From an uncultured Alphaproteobacteria bacterium (GTDB lineage Bacteria; Pseudomonadota; Alphaproteobacteria; UBA8366; JADFVY01): a DNA stretch of 64,000 nt. The notes under the pieces are model-generated. The model ran no database searches. It saw only the letters and a list, made by a program, of their open reading frames with translations, and was not told where the DNA came from. Of this stretch, positions 1 to 9,534 are shown piece by piece. Each line of letters starts with the position of its first letter. The stretch's first letter is position 1. Made by a program: the position numbers and the translations under genes. Location of the stretch: assembly GCA_947259105.1 (NCBI GenBank), contig CAMYKU010000022.1:1-64000 (forward strand), read 5' to 3'.

Positions 1-2
1 GG

Positions 3-869
3 AAGGTGCCGGCGACCGGCGGGCGTCCCATGGAGATCGCCGCCCGGCTGCCGGAAAATTGCGAGCCGCGGACGCCCGTACAGCCGATCTGGGACGGCGG
101 CGCATACGTCGCGCGCTGGACCGCGACCTGCCCGGGCGGCCTTGTCGGAGGCACCATCGTAATCGAGGGTCTGTCCGCGACAGTCACCGACGTCCTGGTG
201 CGGATCCAGCGACTTGACGGCACGGAACAGACCGCGCGGCTGACACCTTCGGCGGCCGCCTTCACCGTCGAGGCGGTCCCTGGCACGTTCGACGTTGCCG
301 GCACCTACCTCGCGCTCGGCGTCGAGCACATTCTGCTCGGCATCGATCATCTGCTGTTCGTCCTCGCATTGCTCATCCTGGTGCGCGGCTGGCGGCGCCT
401 GCTGTGGACGATTACCGCGTTTACGGCGGCGCACAGCATCACGCTGGCGGCGGCGACCCTGGGCTTCGTGCGCGTCGCGCAGGGGCCGGTCGAGGCCGTC
501 ATCGCGCTCAGTATCGTTTTCGTCGCCATGGAAATCGTGCACATCCGCCAGGGCCGGCCCGGCATCACCGAACGCCGGCCCTGGATCGTCGCCTTCGCCT
601 TCGGACTGCTGCACGGCTTCGGTTTCGCCGGCGCGCTCGCCCAGATCGGCCTGCCCGACCACGCCATCCCGGTTGCGCTGCTGTTCTTCAACGTCGGGGT
701 GGAGTTGGGCCAGCTCATGTTCGTTGCCGCTGTCATGGCAGTCATCGCCGGCTGGCGCCGGCTGGACGCGCCATGGCCGCACTGGGCGTGGCGGGTTCCG
801 GTCTATGCGATCGGCTCGCTGGCCGCCTACTGGACGATCGAGCGGATTGCGAACCTTATTCCGGCGTGA
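3..869 (+). CDS. HupE/UreJ family membrane protein (5' truncated)
   Basis: The reading frame is open to the left edge, so the true start lies outside the window; a GTG at 6 is only the first in-window candidate. The N-terminal ~95 residues look like an extracytoplasmic beta-rich domain. From about residue 100 there are six or so hydrophobic segments carrying the His-rich motifs of HupE/UreJ-type proteins: GVEHILLGIDHLLF, AAHSITLA, EIVHIRQG and LLHGFGFAGAL. The family is linked to nickel or other metal transport near hydrogenases and ureases, but no such enzyme lies in the window. The substrate is therefore unknown. Stop codon is TGA. Confidence 0.8.
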   Translation, partial: KVPATGGRPMEIAARLPENCEPRTPVQPIWDGGAYVARWTATCPGGLVGGTIVIEGLSATVTDVLVRIQRLDGTEQTARLTPSAAAFTVEAVPGTFDVAGTYLALGVEHILLGIDHLLFVLALLILVRGWRRLLWTITAFTAAHSITLAAATLGFVRVAQGPVEAVIALSIVFVAMEIVHIRQGRPGITERRPWIVAFAFGLLHGFGFAGALAQIGLPDHAIPVALLFFNVGVELGQLMFVAAVMAVIAGWRRLDAPWPHWAWRVPVYAIGSLAAYWTIERIANLIPA

Positions 870-889
870 AGGCGAGCCCGTCGGACGGG

Positions 890-1291
890 GTGCTCCACCA
901 TTCCCTCGGCAACGTCCTGATGATGGCCGGGAAGCACGGCGACGCCGTTTTTCCCTTCTTGGAAGATGCCACGCGACTTTTGCCGGGCGATGCCACGGTA
1001 GCGGCGGATCTCGGCGTCGTCTTGTCGAATCTCGGTGAACATGACCGCGCCGTCGATGCCCTCCGGGAGGTCGTCGGGACCGGGGCCGAATCCCCGGAGG
1101 CCCTTCATGCCCTGGTCGCCAGCCTCGCCGCCCTCGGCGATTTGAAGGCAGCCGAGCCCGTCGTCCGCAAGCTTGAAACGAAGTATCCCGAAAGCCCCCC
1201 TGGGACGCCAGGCAAGACAGCTCATCGGCGGGGAATGACGTTGCCGATTACAGTGCAGGACCGGGCCAACTATACGCGGACGGACTGCTGA
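890..1291 (+). pseudogene. TPR-repeat protein remnant
   Basis: Downstream of the HupE-like gene, another frame encodes about three helix-turn-helix repeats of tetratricopeptide type: LHHSLGNVLMMAGKHGDAV, then VAADLGVVLSNLGEHDRAV, then ALHALVASLAALGDLKAA. Starts are poor (GTG 890, ATG 920 or 923) and I see no convincing ribosome binding site. The last ~35 residues lose the repeat pattern. It could be the tail of a larger TPR gene whose front was deleted, or a short real gene. Function is not assignable. Confidence 0.35.
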
Positions 1292-1355
1292 TCTTCACAA
1301 GAGCCTGCCGGGGGTTCGCCCCCGCCCGCTGCCACTTACCTTGCTGCATATACGC

Positions 1356-1400
1356 AAAAACGGTCGGGACCCGCACCACCGATGCGAGTCCCGCCGTTTT
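1356..1400. terminator. Bidirectional hairpin terminator
   Basis: A long stem (about 18 bp with one bulge) pairs AAAACGGTCGGGAC... with ...GTCCCGCCGTTTT. It has an A-run on the left and a T-run on the right, so it can terminate both strands. It lies 36 nt past the stop of the minus-strand carboxypeptidase gene and just after the TPR remnant. Confidence 0.7.
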
Positions 1401-1435
1401 CTGCGGCTTCGTGTTACAAGCCGGTCAGCCGGGGC

Positions 1436-4239
1436 CTACTCACCGCCGGCCGACGCCATCGAAGTACCCAAACCGTCAAGGTATTGCATCACCCGGTCCA
1501 TCACTTCATTGCGGCTCTCCTGCGTGGAAATACCCTCGAACCCGAAGCCGAGATAGACCGATTTCGAGGTGCGGATCGCCGGGCCCTCCGGGAAGCCGGC
1601 GCCCTCGATCCGGTTCCAGTTGTTGAAGGGCACGCTGTCGGGGCCGGGTTGCGGCATCCAGTCGCCGTAGCCCGTCTCGAAACCCTCCGCCGGGTACCCG
1701 GCCAGCTCGATATCGTCCAAGAAGACACCGAGATTCTGGGTGCCCCAGTCGCTCGCATAGCTGATATAGAGCTCGACGGTCATGCCGGCATAGGCGGACA
1801 GGTCGATTTCGGCCTGATGCCAGCCGCCGCTGTTGGCGGTAAACGCGTGCCATTCGCCGGTCGCACCGAACGGATTGCAGTCCGCGTCCATGTAGTTGGC
1901 GAGGAACGGATGGATCTCCTCGACCCAGCCCTCGGCGCAGCTGTCGCCGGTGGTCGTGACGGTGGCCCCGTTGGGCGCTTGTAGGACTGATCGGCCATCT
2001 GGCTGTAGACGTAATAGCTGCCGGCGTGGGGATCGAACGGCCCGCCCGGCCGGTCGTAACGGGCCGCGACCTCGCCTTCCTGGTTGATGAATCCGCTGGT
2101 CGCCAGGAAGGTATCGTTGAACGCCTGGTTGCTGGCGCTGTCGCCCCCGTTGAGGGAGAATTGAAGCCCGTCGAAGACCGGGTCTCCCGCAGCGCCCGTC
2201 ACGGCGAAGGCCGCCCCGGTATCCGGGTCCACGCCGCCTTCCTCGATATGCGAGAAGGCGCCCATATAGTACTGGAAGAAGTCGTCCGAGGAAATTCCGT
2301 AGACCGTCGACACCGCGGACAGATCCTGGCCGGTGGCGAAGATCTTGCCGCCACCGTAATTGATCATGTCGCGGACCTGCAGCGTCTCGTCCTCGTGCGT
2401 CGAAAGGCCGTTTGGAACCGTGGCCGCGTAATCGTCGCCGGTATACCAGATCACGGTGTCGTAGTGGGACAGTACGTCCTGATACGTGGGAACGCCTTGC
2501 GCGTCGACATTCCAAACATCGTAATAGTAGCCGCCGGCATCCAGGGCGTCCTGGTAGTAGCCTAGGTAATTCGGCCCCGTCTGGTCGGCGTAGACGGGAT
2601 AGGCACCGGTATAGTCCTCGGCTGCAATCACCAGGATCGGATTGTTGGTGGCGCTCTCCACTGCATAGCTGTGGCTCTCCACGGCCTCCCCGTCGACGAG
2701 GATGCTGTAGGTCACGCTGTCGCCCGCCTGTTGGCCCGTGACCGTGGCCACGTAACGGCTGTAATAGACGCCGGGCGCATCGTTATACCGCTCGCCGAAC
2801 TGCTCGGCGAAAGGCACCGTGGCGCCGTTATACGCCAGCTGGAGACCCAGGCCCTTGCGCGCGACGACGATGACCTGTTGTTCCGGTCCATGGGATTCGG
2901 CCACCGGCGTGTGGTAGATATCCTGCGCCGGGATGCCGACCGGAGAAACCGGATTGGCCGGGTCGTGGGCGCTTTCGGCCAGCGACAGGGCGAATTCGAG
3001 ATTATCCTCGAAGACCGTCTGCACTTTCGCCTCGTCATCGGGGAATTCGAAGCCGTAGGTGTCGGTCAACTCGACGGTGTAACTGGGCACGCCGGCCCCG
3101 TCATAGGCCCAGTCCGTGAAGTCGCCGTTGACGATGTACAGATCGGCGCCAACACCGGGATCGTAGCCGATAGCGACATCCGGCACGCTGTCGTAGATCG
3201 CCGGGTTATCGTCGGTGCCGGCCTGGGCAACGAAGATCGCATCGTCGAAGCTCGGCGTCTTCACCTGCCAGCCCCAGGGGTAGAGAATGAGGTTGCCGTA
3301 GGTGTGATAGGAGATCAGGAACTTGAAGTCGTGGGACCGCACGAAGTCGGCCAGGGCCCTGGTTTCCGGCTCCGATTCCGGCGCCGTGCCGCGGAAGGTC
3401 GCGTCCGGCAGCGCCGGGCTCGAACCCTCGTCGTCGTAACCCCAGTTGCTGCTGAAATTGCGGTTTATGTCGATGCCGTCGGATGTCGTGATCACGCCGT
3501 CGCCGTCATTGTCCCGCAAATTCTTGCGCCACAGGCGCTCGTTGGTGAAGGTGTACTGGTAGCCGTCCGGATTGACGACCGGGATGATCCAGATTTCGGT
3601 CGTGTCCAGCAGCTCCGTGACGCGCGCATCGCTGCCGTGGTTGGCGAGCAGATAGCGGGTCAGGCGCATCGCTACCTCGGTCGACACCCATTCCCGCGCA
3701 TGCGTGGTGGCGACGAACAGGACCTCGGGTTTGGCGCCCTCGACCGCCTCATTGGTCAGGCGCATCGCCAGGATCGGCCGTCCCTGCAGACTCTTGCCGA
3801 TCTTGATCACCTGAACCAGATCGGGATAATCCGCATGGATCTTCCGGACCTGCGCGCGGATGCCGGCGACCGGCTCATCGAAGCTCTTGTAGACTTCGTA
3901 GGGCGTGCCGATCTTGTGGACCGGGCCCTTGCCCGGAATGTCGGTCAGGCGGAAACCGTCGGCCTTGAGCTTCGCCCTGTCGGCGGACGAGACCACCGCC
4001 TCGACGTCGTAGGATTGAAACGGCACCCCGCGCGGGCCCGTGACGACCGCGCCCTTGCGGACGGCGCCGATATCCAGGCCCTGGCCAGCCAGTTTCTGGA
4101 CCTGACCCCGCGACAGGCCGTCCACGGTCACCATTTTCAGGTCTCCGGCCGCCCATGCGGGCGACTGGGTGAAGAAACCGGCCACCAGGACAGTGGCCAA
4201 AATCGTTGCGACAACCCTTGCAATACGTCCTGCCGTCAT
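1436..4239 (-). pseudogene. Secreted M14 zinc carboxypeptidase with C-terminal MAM-like domain (one frameshift)
   Basis: Start ATG at 4239 is chosen because AGGGAGG precedes it and the next residues form a Sec signal peptide (about residues 1-31, ending SPAWAAG). The M14 metallopeptidase signature is complete: zinc ligands H180 and E183 in THAREWVSTE, a third His in SYHTYGN, and the catalytic Glu in YTVELTD. After about residue 430 come linker and beta-rich regions, then a MAM or immune-inhibitor-A-like adhesive domain near the C-terminus. At about 1980 the frame breaks: one base (most simply a G after the Lys codon in SYK) appears missing, and the sequence resumes in another frame at APNGATV and runs to 1436. 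Restored length is about 934 residues. The whole C-terminal frame is well conserved in character, so a recent mutation or sequencing error is likelier than old decay. Expected role: extracellular protein or peptide degradation. Confidence 0.8.
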
Positions 4240-4602
4240 TGGTAATGCGCCTCCCTGCGCGTCGTGTTGGCGTTGGGCCCGTGATGGCGAATCGATACCG
4301 CTCAATCACGTACTCGTATGAAAAGATGCTACGCCATCAATGATCGTCCTGCAACTTCCGGATGCGGCTCTCAAAAACAACGGCGCCGGTCATGATAGGC
4401 CGGCTATCGGCACTCGCCGGACGCGGGCCGAACGAACTGAACGCCCCCGATGCAGCACAGCACGAGATGCTCCCCGATCGTTACACAGAGCGCGGCGTTG
4501 CCGTCTCGCGCCCATGGCCTTGACGGCGGCATGGCGAAGCGTCTAACGCTCACGGGGCAGATCATCCATACGAACCGCGGCTTCACGCAAGGAAGGACGT
4601 CC
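4240..4602. other. Divergent intergenic region
   Basis: This 363-nt gap separates the divergent carboxypeptidase and carboxyltransferase genes and must hold both promoters. I see ribosome binding sites at each end but no clear -35/-10 pair, operator or RNA structure. A longer in-frame extension of the carboxyltransferase upstream of 4603 has no family-like sequence. Confidence 0.5.
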
Positions 4603-6138
4603 ATGGCGCATGAGGAACTCCTGGCCGAACTGGACCGTCGCCGCGCCGAGGCAAGGCGCATGGGCGGCAGGGAAAAGCTCGAAAAGCGCAGGAACAGCGG
4701 CGACCTGAACGCCGAGGAACGGCTGGCCGCGCTGGTCGATGCCGGCAGTTTCGTCGAGCTGGGCCTGCTGGGCGCCTCCGGCGTCTTCGACGAGGACGCA
4801 CCGAAAACGCCGCGGGACGGCAAGATCGCAGGGTTCGGGCAGATCGACGGCCGCGATGTCGGCGTGGTGATCAACGATTTCACGACCAAGGGCGCGTCGA
4901 CCAGCGCCACCAATTCGAAGAAGATGGGCTATGTCCGCAAGGCCTGCACCGAGAAGGGCATGCCCTGGGTCCATGTCGGCGAATCGACCGGCGCGCGGCT
5001 GCCCGATGCGATGGGCTCCAGGGGCATGGGCGCGCTGCTCGGCAACGACGTCTCCCAGTTCCGGCGGATGCGCGACACGCCGTGGGCCGCGGCGGCGCTC
5101 AACACCTCCTTCGGCTCGTCCGCGTGGCTGTGCTGCTGCGCCGATTTCGCGGTGATGAAGAAGGGCTCGATCATGTCGGTCTCCAGCCCGCGGCTGGTCT
5201 CCATGGCGATCGGCGAAAAGGTCGACCTCGAGGAACTGGGCGGCTGGCGCCTGCACGCCGAGAGCACCGGACTGATCGACCAGTTCGTCGATACCGACGA
5301 GGAGGCGATGCAGGCGATCCGCCGGTTCCTCTCTTACATGCCGGGCCACAACGGGGAGTTGCCGCCGGAGGCGCCCGTCCCCGAGGGCTCGGGCGACGAT
5401 CAGGAACGGATCCTGGAGATCCTGCCGGAGGCGCGCACGCAGGTCTACAACATGAAGAAGATCGTCGAGATCATCGTCGACCGCGACAGCTTCTTCGAGT
5501 TCAAGCCGCGCTTCGGCAAGCCGCTCATCGCCGGGCTGGCGCGGCTCGGCGGCCGGACCGCCGGCATCATCGCCAACAACCCCTTCGTCGGCGGCGGCGC
5601 GCTGTCGGCCGAGGCGTGCCGCAAGGCGATCGATTTCACCGTGCTGTGCGACAGCTTCAACGTGCCGATCGTGCGGCTGATGGACACGCCCGGATTCGTC
5701 GTCGGCACCGATGCCGAGCGGCGCGGCGCGCCGGGCCACATCATGAACTTCATGAACGCGACGTGCCTGACCACGGTGCCGCAGGTCACGGTGATCTGCC
5801 GCAAGGCCTATGGCCGCGCGTATGTGGCGATGGGCGGCGGCGCGCATAACGACACCATGGTCGCGTGGCCGACCGCCGAGGTCAGCTTCATGGACCCGGT
5901 CTTCGCAACCAACATCGTGCACAACAAGAGCCCGGGCGACGAGGGCTTCGAGGAGGCGCTCGGTATCATCCAGAAGGACCTCGAAATCTGGGACATGGCG
6001 CGGATCTTCTCGGCGCACGACGTCATCAAGCCGCAGGAGACCAGGGATCATGTCATCCGGATGCTGGACGTCCACCGGCGGCGGCGCTCCGGCGGCATCG
6101 GCGAGCATCTGATGCGCAGCTGGCCGACCAGTTTCTAG
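4603..6138 (+). CDS. Acyl-CoA carboxyltransferase (beta) subunit
   Basis: A 511-residue protein with the two crotonase-fold halves of biotin-dependent carboxyltransferases (PCC beta / MCC beta / GCD alpha type). The N-terminal half has GESTGARLPDAMGSRGMG and the C-terminal half has MDTPGFVVGTDAERRGAPGH, the two oxyanion-hole regions. Enzymes of this family move carboxybiotin CO2 to an acyl-CoA, or the reverse. ATG 4603 follows AAGGAAGGA at good spacing and is preferred to upstream starts. It is 10 nt from the acyl-CoA synthetase gene, so they are probably co-transcribed, and a mini biotin carrier gene lies just beyond. No biotin carboxylase gene is present in the window. Exact acyl-CoA substrate is not deducible. 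Confidence 0.9.
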   Translation: MAHEELLAELDRRRAEARRMGGREKLEKRRNSGDLNAEERLAALVDAGSFVELGLLGASGVFDEDAPKTPRDGKIAGFGQIDGRDVGVVINDFTTKGASTSATNSKKMGYVRKACTEKGMPWVHVGESTGARLPDAMGSRGMGALLGNDVSQFRRMRDTPWAAAALNTSFGSSAWLCCCADFAVMKKGSIMSVSSPRLVSMAIGEKVDLEELGGWRLHAESTGLIDQFVDTDEEAMQAIRRFLSYMPGHNGELPPEAPVPEGSGDDQERILEILPEARTQVYNMKKIVEIIVDRDSFFEFKPRFGKPLIAGLARLGGRTAGIIANNPFVGGGALSAEACRKAIDFTVLCDSFNVPIVRLMDTPGFVVGTDAERRGAPGHIMNFMNATCLTTVPQVTVICRKAYGRAYVAMGGGAHNDTMVAWPTAEVSFMDPVFATNIVHNKSPGDEGFEEALGIIQKDLEIWDMARIFSAHDVIKPQETRDHVIRMLDVHRRRRSGGIGEHLMRSWPTSF

Positions 6139-6148
6139 GACGGACCGG

Positions 6149-8329
6149 ATGAACGTCGGGAAGATCATCGACAGCGCGCGGACGGACGGACGGGCGGCGT
6201 TGACCGAGGCGGACGGCAAGGCGCTGCTGGCCGCGTTCGGCATCGCCGTCCCGCGGCACGCCGTCGCGTCGAACGGCCCGGACGCAGCAGCAAAGGCCGC
6301 CGCGCTCGCGCCGCCCTTCGCGGTCAAGGTTGTCTCGCCCGACATCCTGCACAAATCGGATGCCGGCGGCGTCATGCTCGGGCTGGACGACGCCGCCGCG
6401 GTCGGCGCCGCGGTCGCGGCGATGGCCGGGAGGCCCGCAATCGCGGCGGCGTCCGTCGAGGGCTGGCTGGTCGAGGAGATGGCCCCACCGGGCCGAGAGG
6501 TGGTCGTCGGCGGCGTGAACGACCCGCAGTTCGGCCCGATGCTGATGGTCGGTCTGGGCGGTGTTCTGGTCGAATTGCTCGGCGACGTCGCCTTTCGACT
6601 TTGCCCGATCACCGAAGACGATGCGCGGCGCATGCTGCGGGGCCTGAAGGGGGCCGCGCTGCTCGACGGCGTACGCGGCGCGGACCCGGTGGACAGGGAC
6701 ACGCTCGTCGACGTGATGCTGAAAGTCGGCGGCGCGGACGGGCTCCTGATGGCACATGGCGCGGATCTCGCCGAGGTCGACCTGAACCCGGTCATCGTCT
6801 CTGCAAACGGCGCCGTCGCAGCGGATGCGCGGTTCATTCTGCGCGACCGGACGCGGCCGGCACAGGAAAGGCCCGCCCCGCCCGGCGACGATCTGACACC
6901 GGCCGAGCGGTTCCGGCCGCTGTTCGCGCCGCGCACCGTCGCAGTGCTGGGCGCCTCGGCGAAAGACGTCACGATCGCCAACACCTTCATACGCAGGATG
7001 GTGGATTTCGGGTTCGCCGGCACGATCTATCCGATTCACCCCAAGGCAGAGGAAATCGAGGGGTTCACGGCGTATCCGAGCCTCGCCGGGACACCGGAGC
7101 CGGTCGATTACGCCTATGTCGGGATCGCCGCCGAGCGCATTCCCGATGCGCTGGCGGCGGCCGACGGCCGCTGCAGCATTGCGCAGGTGATCTCGTCGGG
7201 ATTCGGCGAGGTCGAGGGCGGCGCCGCGCTCGAGGCGACCCTGGTGGCGAAAGCCCACGGGGCCGGCGTGCGGGTGCTCGGCCCCAACTGCCTTGGCACC
7301 TATTCGCCGCGCGGCGGTCTGACCTTCCCGGCAAACGCACCGAATGAGGCCGGCAATATCGGCGTGGTCTCGCAGTCCGGCGGCCTATCCACCGACATCG
7401 TCAAGCGCGGGCAGTGGCGCGGGCTGCGGTTCAGCGGGCTGGTGACCATGGGCAACAGCGCCGACCTTACGCCAACCGAACTGCTGGAATTCTATTTCGA
7501 GGACCCGCAGACCAGGGCGGTCGGGCTCTATCTGGAGGACATCAAGGACGGCCGCGCCTTCTTCGACCTGCTGCGCTCCGGGAAGGCCACGAAACCGGTG
7601 GTCATCCTGCGCGGCGGCGCATCGCGGCAGGGCCGGATCGCCGCGGCTTCGCACACCGGCGCGCTGGCGGGCGACGGCCGGGCCTGGGACGCGCTCTACG
7701 CCCAGACGCCCGCGGCGCCGGTGGCAACGCTCGACGCCTTCCTCGACGCCCTCATGGCGCTGCAGCATTTCGACCTGCGGCCAGACCGCCCGACATCTTC
7801 GGTCACGCTGTTCGGCAATGGCGGCGGGTCGAGCGTGCTGGGCGCCGATGCCTTTGCACACGTCGGCCTCGACGTCTCGCCGTTCGGGCCGGAGGCGCGT
7901 GGGCCGCTTGAGGCGATGGGGCTGCCGCCGGGGACGAGCGTCGCCAACCCGATCGACACGCCGGTCCGCACCCTGCAGGAGAAGAACGGCTGGGTCGCCG
8001 GCGAAATACTCGACATCGTCTATCGGCACGCCCATCCGGACGCCGTGGCAATGCATCTGAACCTCGCCGCCTTCGTCGGCCGCGGCACGGTGGACCCTGT
8101 GGACAACCTGTTCACCGTGGTCGAAGAAACGCAAAAGAAATGGCCCGGCCGTGCCCACTTCGCCCTGGCGCTGCGCAGCGACGGCTCGCCCGAGCTGGAC
8201 GAGAAGAAACGGTTCTATCGCGAACGCGCGCGTGCCGTTGATGTGCCGGTATTCGACGAGATTCCCGACATGGCCGCCGCCCTCGCCGTCGTCGCGCACC
8301 TCGAACGGCGGCTCGGCGAGCGGGGCTGA
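6149..8329 (+). CDS. ADP-forming acyl-CoA synthetase (acetate-CoA ligase family)
   Basis: A 726-residue fused NDP-forming acyl-CoA synthetase. The order is permuted: the ATP-grasp beta half is N-terminal (about 1-230, with VVSPDILHKSDAGGV and VEEMAPPGREVVVGG). It is followed by the CoA-binding Rossmann domain (about 265-400) and the succinyl-CoA-ligase-like domains. The phospho-histidine region is AASHTGALAGDGRAW. Such enzymes interconvert an organic acid plus CoA and ATP with acyl-CoA, ADP and Pi. Ten nucleotides after the carboxyltransferase, it probably supplies or drains the same acyl-CoA. Specificity is unknown. Confidence 0.88.
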   Translation: MNVGKIIDSARTDGRAALTEADGKALLAAFGIAVPRHAVASNGPDAAAKAAALAPPFAVKVVSPDILHKSDAGGVMLGLDDAAAVGAAVAAMAGRPAIAAASVEGWLVEEMAPPGREVVVGGVNDPQFGPMLMVGLGGVLVELLGDVAFRLCPITEDDARRMLRGLKGAALLDGVRGADPVDRDTLVDVMLKVGGADGLLMAHGADLAEVDLNPVIVSANGAVAADARFILRDRTRPAQERPAPPGDDLTPAERFRPLFAPRTVAVLGASAKDVTIANTFIRRMVDFGFAGTIYPIHPKAEEIEGFTAYPSLAGTPEPVDYAYVGIAAERIPDALAAADGRCSIAQVISSGFGEVEGGAALEATLVAKAHGAGVRVLGPNCLGTYSPRGGLTFPANAPNEAGNIGVVSQSGGLSTDIVKRGQWRGLRFSGLVTMGNSADLTPTELLEFYFEDPQTRAVGLYLEDIKDGRAFFDLLRSGKATKPVVILRGGASRQGRIAAASHTGALAGDGRAWDALYAQTPAAPVATLDAFLDALMALQHFDLRPDRPTSSVTLFGNGGGSSVLGADAFAHVGLDVSPFGPEARGPLEAMGLPPGTSVANPIDTPVRTLQEKNGWVAGEILDIVYRHAHPDAVAMHLNLAAFVGRGTVDPVDNLFTVVEETQKKWPGRAHFALALRSDGSPELDEKKRFYRERARAVDVPVFDEIPDMAAALAVVAHLERRLGERG

Positions 8330-8350
8330 CCGCCTGGAATTCCTGCGCGG

Positions 8351-8572
8351 TCAGGCCTCGATCCGGGCGACCACCGATCCCTCGGTGACCGTGTCGCCCT
8401 GTTCGACCAGGATCTCGGCCACCTTCCCGCTTTCCGGCGCGGCGATCGGAATCTGCATCTTCATCGATTCCAGCATGATGACGGGCTCGTCTTCTGCCAC
8501 GCTGTCGCCGACACTGCGGATGATCGTCTGGATGATCCCGGTAATTTCGGTCTTCACGTCGACAAGCGCCAT
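8351..8572 (-). CDS. Mini biotin carboxyl carrier protein
   Basis: A 73-residue stand-alone biotinyl domain with the attachment motif ESMKM (the Lys is biotinylated by BirA) and the paired hammerhead halves typical of biotinyl/lipoyl domains. ATG at 8572 follows GGAGGGCGAA. It converges on the acyl-CoA synthetase gene with a 21-nt gap and is the obvious carrier for the carboxyltransferase at 4603-6138. It is much shorter than AccB (about 150 residues) and lacks the Pro/Ala-rich linker. Confidence 0.9.
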   Translation of the reverse strand: MALVDVKTEITGIIQTIIRSVGDSVAEDEPVIMLESMKMQIPIAAPESGKVAEILVEQGDTVTEGSVVARIEA

Positions 8573-8629
8573 TTCGCCCTCCGGCCCGGTTGCTGTCCCG
8601 CCCCGCTTGATAGACGACTGCCCCCTGTC

Positions 8630-8639
8630 CTGTCGACAA
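8630..8639. promoter_or_regulatory. Palindrome CTGTCGACAA upstream of the GntR gene
   Basis: CTGTCGACAA differs by one base from the perfect palindrome TTGTCGACAA found at 21243-21252. TTGT/ACAA half-sites are common for GntR regulators of the FCD class. The site lies between the biotin carrier gene and gntR. Assignment as an operator is inference. Confidence 0.3.
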
Positions 8640-8660
8640 TTGCGTCGGCGCCATGTGAGG

Positions 8661-8689
8661 CTTTTACCCGAAAATCGTTGCTATATAAT
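8661..8689 (+). promoter_or_regulatory. Candidate promoter for the GntR gene
   Basis: A perfect TATAAT lies at 8684-8689 in an otherwise GC-rich stretch. A weak -35 (CTTTTA at 8661-8666) sits 17 nt upstream. The start codon at 8800 would give a leader of about 100 nt. Confidence 0.35.
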
Positions 8690-8799
8690 CGGTATGGAAA
8701 TCGCGTCGTGTCGTCGCAGCGGACGGCGCGGCCCAATCGTCAACAATCGCGCGATCGGTTCCGCCATGCATACATGCCCTATCCGCACCGGCGGCAGTC

Positions 8800-9534
8800 A
8801 TGCCTGAGAACACTGGCGGCACTCCGGACGCGCCCCGGTCCCTGACCGCCCGGGCGCAGGCCGGTATCGAGAACCTGATCATGAACGGCGAGTTGCGCGG
8901 CGGCGACCGGGTCAACGAGATCGCCCTGTCGGAACGGTTCGGTACCAGCCGCGGCCCGATCCGCGAGGCCTGCCGCGCCCTGGCCCAGGAAGGCCTGCTG
9001 GTCGCGGTGCCCAATCGGGGCGTCTTCGTGCGCCAGCTGGACCTCCGTGAGGCGCTGGAGGTGTATGACATCCGCTCCGCGCTCGACGAGCTGATGGGCC
9101 GCTCGATCGCCGAGCGCATTTCCGACGCGCAGATCGCAGAGCTCTGGACGCTGATCGACGGGATGGACGATGCCGCCGCCACCCGCGACATGGAGCGCTA
9201 CTATCCAGTTAATCTCGCCTTCCATAACCGGCTGCTGGCGTTGGCCAACAACCGGCGGCTCGAGCGGCTCTACCGCAGCCTGATCAAGGAACTCCACCTG
9301 TTCCGCCGGAAGGGACTGCTGCAGCAGGGCTCGATGGCGATCTCCAATGCGGAGCACCGGCAGATCGTCAACGCCATCGCCGAACGCGACCCGATCGCCG
9401 CGGGTGTGAGCATGAAGAGCCACGTGCTGGCGGCCAAGCAGCGGCTGCTGGCCGCGGTCGAGGCGGAACGGTCGGAACAGTTGAGCCGCGGCGTTGCGGA
9501 CCAGAACAACGGCGGAAAACGCCGGCGCGCCTAA
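8800..9534 (+). CDS. GntR family transcriptional regulator, FCD domain
   Basis: A 244-residue regulator. The N-terminal winged helix is about residues 12-80, with LSERFGTSRGPIREACRALAQEGLL as the recognition region (split here across the classic GntR motif). The C-terminal all-helical FCD ligand domain spans about 95-225, with the metal-site pattern D..H..LL and a late AEHRQIV. FCD regulators usually sense a carboxylate and repress neighbouring catabolic genes. The stop overlaps the stop of the convergent enoyl-CoA hydratase gene (shared CTAA at 9531-9534). It is a good candidate regulator for the adjacent tct operon and possibly the lyase and hydro-lyase genes. Confidence 0.9.
   Translation: MPENTGGTPDAPRSLTARAQAGIENLIMNGELRGGDRVNEIALSERFGTSRGPIREACRALAQEGLLVAVPNRGVFVRQLDLREALEVYDIRSALDELMGRSIAERISDAQIAELWTLIDGMDDAAATRDMERYYPVNLAFHNRLLALANNRRLERLYRSLIKELHLFRRKGLLQQGSMAISNAEHRQIVNAIAERDPIAAGVSMKSHVLAAKQRLLAAVEAERSEQLSRGVADQNNGGKRRRA

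Noticed and set aside
1436-2515. Apparent separate minus-strand gene overlapping the carboxypeptidase
   Set aside because: Only the part below about 1980 is protein-like and it continues the carboxypeptidase sequence. It is the frameshifted C-terminal part of one gene.
4543-7023. Open frame of 826 codons on the minus strand
   Set aside because: Antisense to the carboxyltransferase and acyl-CoA synthetase genes, which have strong family evidence.
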